In this document: piece by piece, positions 60,520 through 64,000 of the stretch
Layout of the letters: each line of letters begins with the position of its first letter
Numbering within the stretch: position 1 is the stretch's first letter
Origin: Tamlana crocina
GTDB taxonomy: Bacteria > Bacteroidota > Bacteroidia > Flavobacteriales > Flavobacteriaceae
Direction of reading: 5' to 3'
Length of the DNA: 64,000 nucleotides
Assembly: GCA_040429635.1 (NCBI GenBank)
Contig: CP158972.1
Coordinates: 3,169,501-3,233,500, forward strand
Notes under the pieces: model-generated
Told to the model about the DNA's origin: nothing
Databases searched by the model: none
What the model saw: the letters and a program-made list of their open reading frames with translations, nothing else
Program-made: the position numbers and the translations under genes

Positions 60520-62607
60520 ATGAAAACACCTTTAAAACCTATTCTTGGGCTAAGCCTTGTTTTGGCTATAGCTTCTTGCAAAAACGAAACCAAAAGCGAC
60601 ACTGCCCAATCCGTAAAAACTCCTGGCATAAACTTAGAGTTTATGGATCCCTCTGTAAGTCCGGGAAACAACTTCTTTAAGTATGTTAACGGACAATGGT
60701 TGAAAAACACCCAAATCCCAGACGACCAAACCCGTTGGGGAAGTTTTTATGAGCTAAGAAAAAAAACTGACGATGATGCTCTAGGAATTTTAAATGCTGC
60801 CACAACCAATGACGCGTCTTCTGGAACAATAAAAATCCTCTCTGGATCCGATCAAGAAAAGGCTCTAACGCTTTATAAAACCATTATAGACACCACAAGT
60901 CGTAATGCTATAGGTATCGCTCCGGTACAGTCAATTTTGGCAAAGATCGATGCCATTAAAAACACCAATGACCTCCAAAATTTCTTAATTGAAATGGAGC
61001 CCAAAGGAGGCGCCGGATTTTTTGGGTTTTATGTAGGCTCCAACCCTAAAAACAGTAACATGAATGTTGCTTTCTTAGGTTCTGGACGTTTAGGTTTGCC
61101 CGACAGAGATTACTATGTAAAAGATGATAGTGACTCTAAGGAAAAACGTGAACAATACGTAGCCTATATTACCAAAATGCTTCAATATCTGGGTGACAGC
61201 GAAACAAAAGCTCATAATCAAGCTAAACAAATTTTAGCTTTTGAAACGCGTCTTGCCGAACCTAAAATGGATAAGGTAGACCGCCGCGATGCCCGAAAAC
61301 GTTACAACCCTAAATCTATAGCCGAACTTCAAAATATGGTACCCGCTATAAATTGGAATGCTTATTTTGAAGGTATTGGGGTAAAACAAATAGATACCAT
61401 AATTGTTAGCGAATTAAAATACACCCAGAATTTACAATCCATTCTTGCTGAAAACAATATAGCCGATTGGAAAGCCTATTTACGCTGGTCTGTTTTTAAT
61501 CATGCTGCGAGCGCCTTAAGTACCGAACTGGAAGCCGTAAAATGGGAGTTTTACAGCAAAACCCTTAGAGGAGCACAACAGCAGCGGCCGCTGGACGAAC
61601 GCGCCTTACAAATTGTAAATGGCACTGTAGGCGAAGCTCTAGGTAAATTATATGTTGAACAGTTTTTCCCCCCTAAAGCCAAGGAGCGTGCTGAAAAAAT
61701 GATTGCCAATGTAATACAAGCTTACGAGAACCGCATTAACGCGGTGGACTGGATGACCGATGAAACCAAAATGAAAGCTGTAGAAAAATTGCGCGCCCTA
61801 AACGTTAAAATTGGGTATCCAAATAAATGGAAAGACTATTCAGAACTTGAAATAAACTCGATAGAAAACAATGGTTCCTATTTACAAAACCTATATAATA
61901 TTAGTGCTTGGAACCACAAAAAGAATCTAGAAGACCTAGGGAACCCTGTTGACAAAACCCGTTGGGGCATGTCGCCACAAACCGTAAACGCCTATTTTAG
62001 TCCAACTTTTAACGAGATTGTTTTCCCTGCAGCTATTTTACAACCTCCATTTTTTAATTTTGAAGCAGATGACGCGGTAAATTACGGTGGCATTGGTGCT
62101 GTAATTGGTCATGAAATATCACATTGTTTTGATGATTCTGGTTCACGTTACGATAAAAACGGCAACTTAAACAACTGGTGGACCGACGAAGATTTAAAGC
62201 AATTTGAAGCCTTAGGCCAAAAGCTGGCAGACCAATACAGCGCTATTGAAGTATTACCTGAAACGCACATAAATGGTCCGTTTACATTAGGTGAAAATAT
62301 TGGCGACTTAGGTGGTGTAAATGCTGCTTATGACGCCTTGCAGTTGAGCCTTGAAGAAAACAGACGACCAGAAAACATCGACGGATTTACACCAGAGCAG
62401 CGTTTTTTCATGTCTTGGACGACCGTATGGAGAACTAAAATTAGAGATAACGCCCTAAAAAATCAAATTAAAACCGACCCGCATTCTCCTGGTATGACCA
62501 GAGCCGTGCAACCTCTCCTAAATTTGGATTCATTTTATGCTGCTTTTAACATAAAAGAAACCGATTCAATGTACTTAGAACCCAATAAGCGCGTAAAAAT
62601 CTGGTAA
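60520..62607 (+). CDS. M13 family metallopeptidase (lipoprotein)
   Basis: 695 residues. Lipobox LAIASC (Cys20). Neprilysin/PepO-type zinc peptidase with H531-EIS-H535 (VIGHEISHCFDDSGSRYD), third ligand E592 and D596 in GENIGDLGGVNAAYDAL, the substrate-binding NAYFSPTFNEIVFPAAIL, and a C-terminal ...NKRVKIW that matches the usual CxxW region without the cysteine. It probably degrades peptides in the periplasm. A strong terminator follows. Confidence 0.95.
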   Translation: MKTPLKPILGLSLVLAIASCKNETKSDTAQSVKTPGINLEFMDPSVSPGNNFFKYVNGQWLKNTQIPDDQTRWGSFYELRKKTDDDALGILNAATTNDASSGTIKILSGSDQEKALTLYKTIIDTTSRNAIGIAPVQSILAKIDAIKNTNDLQNFLIEMEPKGGAGFFGFYVGSNPKNSNMNVAFLGSGRLGLPDRDYYVKDDSDSKEKREQYVAYITKMLQYLGDSETKAHNQAKQILAFETRLAEPKMDKVDRRDARKRYNPKSIAELQNMVPAINWNAYFEGIGVKQIDTIIVSELKYTQNLQSILAENNIADWKAYLRWSVFNHAASALSTELEAVKWEFYSKTLRGAQQQRPLDERALQIVNGTVGEALGKLYVEQFFPPKAKERAEKMIANVIQAYENRINAVDWMTDETKMKAVEKLRALNVKIGYPNKWKDYSELEINSIENNGSYLQNLYNISAWNHKKNLEDLGNPVDKTRWGMSPQTVNAYFSPTFNEIVFPAAILQPPFFNFEADDAVNYGGIGAVIGHEISHCFDDSGSRYDKNGNLNNWWTDEDLKQFEALGQKLADQYSAIEVLPETHINGPFTLGENIGDLGGVNAAYDALQLSLEENRRPENIDGFTPEQRFFMSWTTVWRTKIRDNALKNQIKTDPHSPGMTRAVQPLLNLDSFYAAFNIKETDSMYLEPNKRVKIW

Positions 62608-62610
62608 TAT

Positions 62611-62647
62611 AAAAAGGCATTTTCATTAAAATTGAAAATGCCTTTTT
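62611..62647 (+). terminator. Terminator of the M13 peptidase gene
   Basis: The stem AAAGGCATTTTCA / TGAAAATGCCTTT is flanked by A and T runs just after the stop codon. Confidence 0.88.
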
Positions 62648-62854
62648 ACTTTTTCCACGAACATCATTACAAGATTGGCACAAATAACTTTCATCCCTCC
62701 TTTTCACCTCTAATTACCGTTGATAACTTTTTAATATTAACTCGCTAAAAATCAATTTGACCAGCGACATATTTCTTAATTTCGCTTTTGCTAAATATTG
62801 ATTATTCTGGCTATTTATAATTAAAAAAAATCCTGCTTCTCTAGGAATAAGCTT

Positions 62855-63679
62855 ATGAAACAATACCACGACTTAGTAAAGCATGTTTTAGAAAACGGCA
62901 ACGAAAAAGGCGACCGCACCGGTACTGGCACCAAAAGTGTTTTTGGCTACCAAATGCGATTCGATTTAAGTGAGGGGTTCCCTATGGTAACCACCAAAAA
63001 ACTGCACTTAAAATCGATTATTCACGAATTATTATGGTTTTTAAAAGGCGATACCAACATAAAATACCTCACGGAGAACGGCGTTAGAATTTGGAACGAA
63101 TGGGCCGACAAAAATGGCGATTTGGGTCCTGTTTACGGTCACCAGTGGCGCAATTGGAACAATGACGAAATCGACCAGGTTAAGGAGGTAATAGACACCC
63201 TAAAAAACAACCCCAACAGTCGCAGGATGCTGGTCTCTGCCTGGAACCCTTCGGTGCTGCCCGATACTTCAAAAAGCTTTAGCGAGAACGTGGCTAATGG
63301 AAAAGCAGCACTTCCACCCTGCCACGCGTTTTTTCAGTTTTATGTGGCCAACGGAAAATTATCATGCCAATTGTACCAACGTAGTGCCGACATCTTTTTG
63401 GGTGTACCGTTCAACATTGCGTCGTATGCATTGTTCACTATGATGATGGCCCAAGTTTGTGGTTACGAAGCTGGTGAATTTATCCACACATTTGGAGATG
63501 CCCATATTTACAGTAACCATTTCGAGCAATTGGAACTGCAACTTTCCAGAGAGCCTAGACCGTTGCCAAAAATGATTTTAAATCCCGAAGTAAAAGATAT
63601 TTTCGACTTTACTTTCGATGACTTTACCTTAGAGGGATACAACCCACACCCTCATATAAAAGGAGCTGTGGCGGTTTAA
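62855..63679 (+). CDS. thyA: Thymidylate synthase
   Basis: 274 residues. Converts dUMP to dTMP with methylenetetrahydrofolate. [19 protein letters not shown] at the N-terminus, catalytic C156 in [12 protein letters not shown], the dUMP-binding [21 protein letters not shown], and [15 protein letters not shown]. No dihydrofolate reductase gene follows in the window. Convergent with the CBM48-like gene across a terminator. Confidence 0.97.
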   Translation: MKQYHDLVKHVLENGNEKGDRTGTGTKSVFGYQMRFDLSEGFPMVTTKKLHLKSIIHELLWFLKGDTNIKYLTENGVRIWNEWADKNGDLGPVYGHQWRNWNNDEIDQVKEVIDTLKNNPNSRRMLVSAWNPSVLPDTSKSFSENVANGKAALPPCHAFFQFYVANGKLSCQLYQRSADIFLGVPFNIASYALFTMMMAQVCGYEAGEFIHTFGDAHIYSNHFEQLELQLSREPRPLPKMILNPEVKDIFDFTFDDFTLEGYNPHPHIKGAVAV

Positions 63680-63700
63680 ATTATCGATTTTTATAAAACA

Positions 63701-63731
63701 AAAAATGCTCCCAAATTGGAAGCATTTTTTT
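63701..63731. terminator. Bidirectional terminator
   Basis: AAATGCTCCC / GGAAGCATTT stem with A and T flanks between thyA and the minus-strand gene at the window edge. Confidence 0.85.
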
Positions 63732-63752
63732 CGTTTTATATGTTTTGGAAAA

Positions 63753-64000
63753 TTACAGGTTTATAACACTGTTTTCTGCTCCGGCGAAATCGTTCCATGC
63801 ATAAGCATCGGCTTCAGTATCGTTTACGTAAACACCGTCAACAAGATATTTAAACTCGTAAGAGTTTCCTGTTTCTAAATCTACAGTACCTTTAAATGTT
63901 CCGTTTTTTAATTTTTTAAGCACCACTTTCTTTTCATTCCAATCGTTAAAAGATCCCACTACAGAAACTTTTTTTGCATCTTCAGCAGGTAACGAAAATG
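63753..64000 (-). CDS. Isoamylase early-set / CBM48-like protein, 5' end cut off
   Basis: The frame stays open to the window edge. 82 codons are visible, including FSLPAEDAKKVSVVGSFNDW, then FKYLVDGVYVNDTEADAYAW. This is the glycogen-binding early-set (AMPK-beta/CBM48-like) domain occurring alone in a small protein, as is frequent in Flavobacteriia. It probably lacks only about 15-20 N-terminal residues. An ORF starting at the GTG at 63957-63959 would omit the first strand and is not the real start. Function unknown. Confidence 0.85.
   Translation of the reverse strand, partial: FSLPAEDAKKVSVVGSFNDWNEKKVVLKKLKNGTFKGTVDLETGNSYEFKYLVDGVYVNDTEADAYAWNDFAGAENSVINL

Overview
The window reads as chromosomal DNA of a marine-type member of the Flavobacteriaceae (Bacteroidota). 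This rests on TAnnTTTG-type -7 promoter boxes, weak Shine-Dalgarno sites, a six-gene Na+-NQR operon, many Bacteroidota-restricted families (DUF5686, DUF5103, DUF6702-like, BT0820-type HAD, CarboxypepD_reg proteins) and flavobacterial intergenic hairpin repeats. I cannot name a genus or species. No rRNA, CRISPR array, prophage or complete insertion sequence was found.

Layout. 1-255 is the end of an unknown protein. 401-820 is a CDGSH/4Fe-4S protein divergent from a kynurenine (tryptophan) degradation operon, 935-9447: kynureninase, kynurenine 3-monooxygenase, a RidA-type 2-aminomuconate deaminase, 2-aminomuconate semialdehyde dehydrogenase, an unknown Tat-signal protein, an atypical SDR, 3-hydroxyanthranilate dioxygenase, ACMS decarboxylase and an O-methyltransferase. 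9458-16945 is a minus-strand block: hybrid histidine kinase, TatA, M1 peptidase, DUF6702-like protein and two paralogous CarboxypepD_reg proteins. 17105-25900 holds housekeeping genes: pepE, tRNA-Gly(TCC) with a broken 3' duplicate, GNAT, M48 peptidase, ankyrin protein, gpmI, a HAD phosphatase, map, a broken GxxExxY cassette, a methyltransferase, DUF423 and apbE.

25990-34279 is the most unusual stretch. Four predicted lipoproteins, one a seven-repeat beta-propeller and two sharing a near-identical 30-bp upstream element, are followed by an ECF sigma factor, a membrane-anchored TPR protein built like an anti-sigma factor, and a membrane-anchored TPR-CHAT (caspase-like) protease. I propose, as inference only, a cell-envelope signalling module in which the CHAT protease acts on the TPR protein.

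34359-47882 holds a DASS transporter, a small CCxxC protein, nqrFEDCBA (minus strand; ApbE at 24546 would supply covalent FMN), DUF5103, apaG, a DUF6695-like protein, an NRDE protein and pruA. 47883-52079 is an accessory region: a 77-bp MITE-like element with 8-bp direct repeats, an AraC regulator with a 13-bp inverted-repeat operator, a cupin, a hairpin split by two palindromic repeats, a candidate Mrr-like nuclease and a GIY-YIG/DUF4357 protein.

52153-64000 returns to core genes: DUF5686, pdhB, etfB/etfA, a bifunctional-nuclease-family protein, a CNT nucleoside transporter, an M13 peptidase, thyA and a CBM48-like protein cut by the window end.
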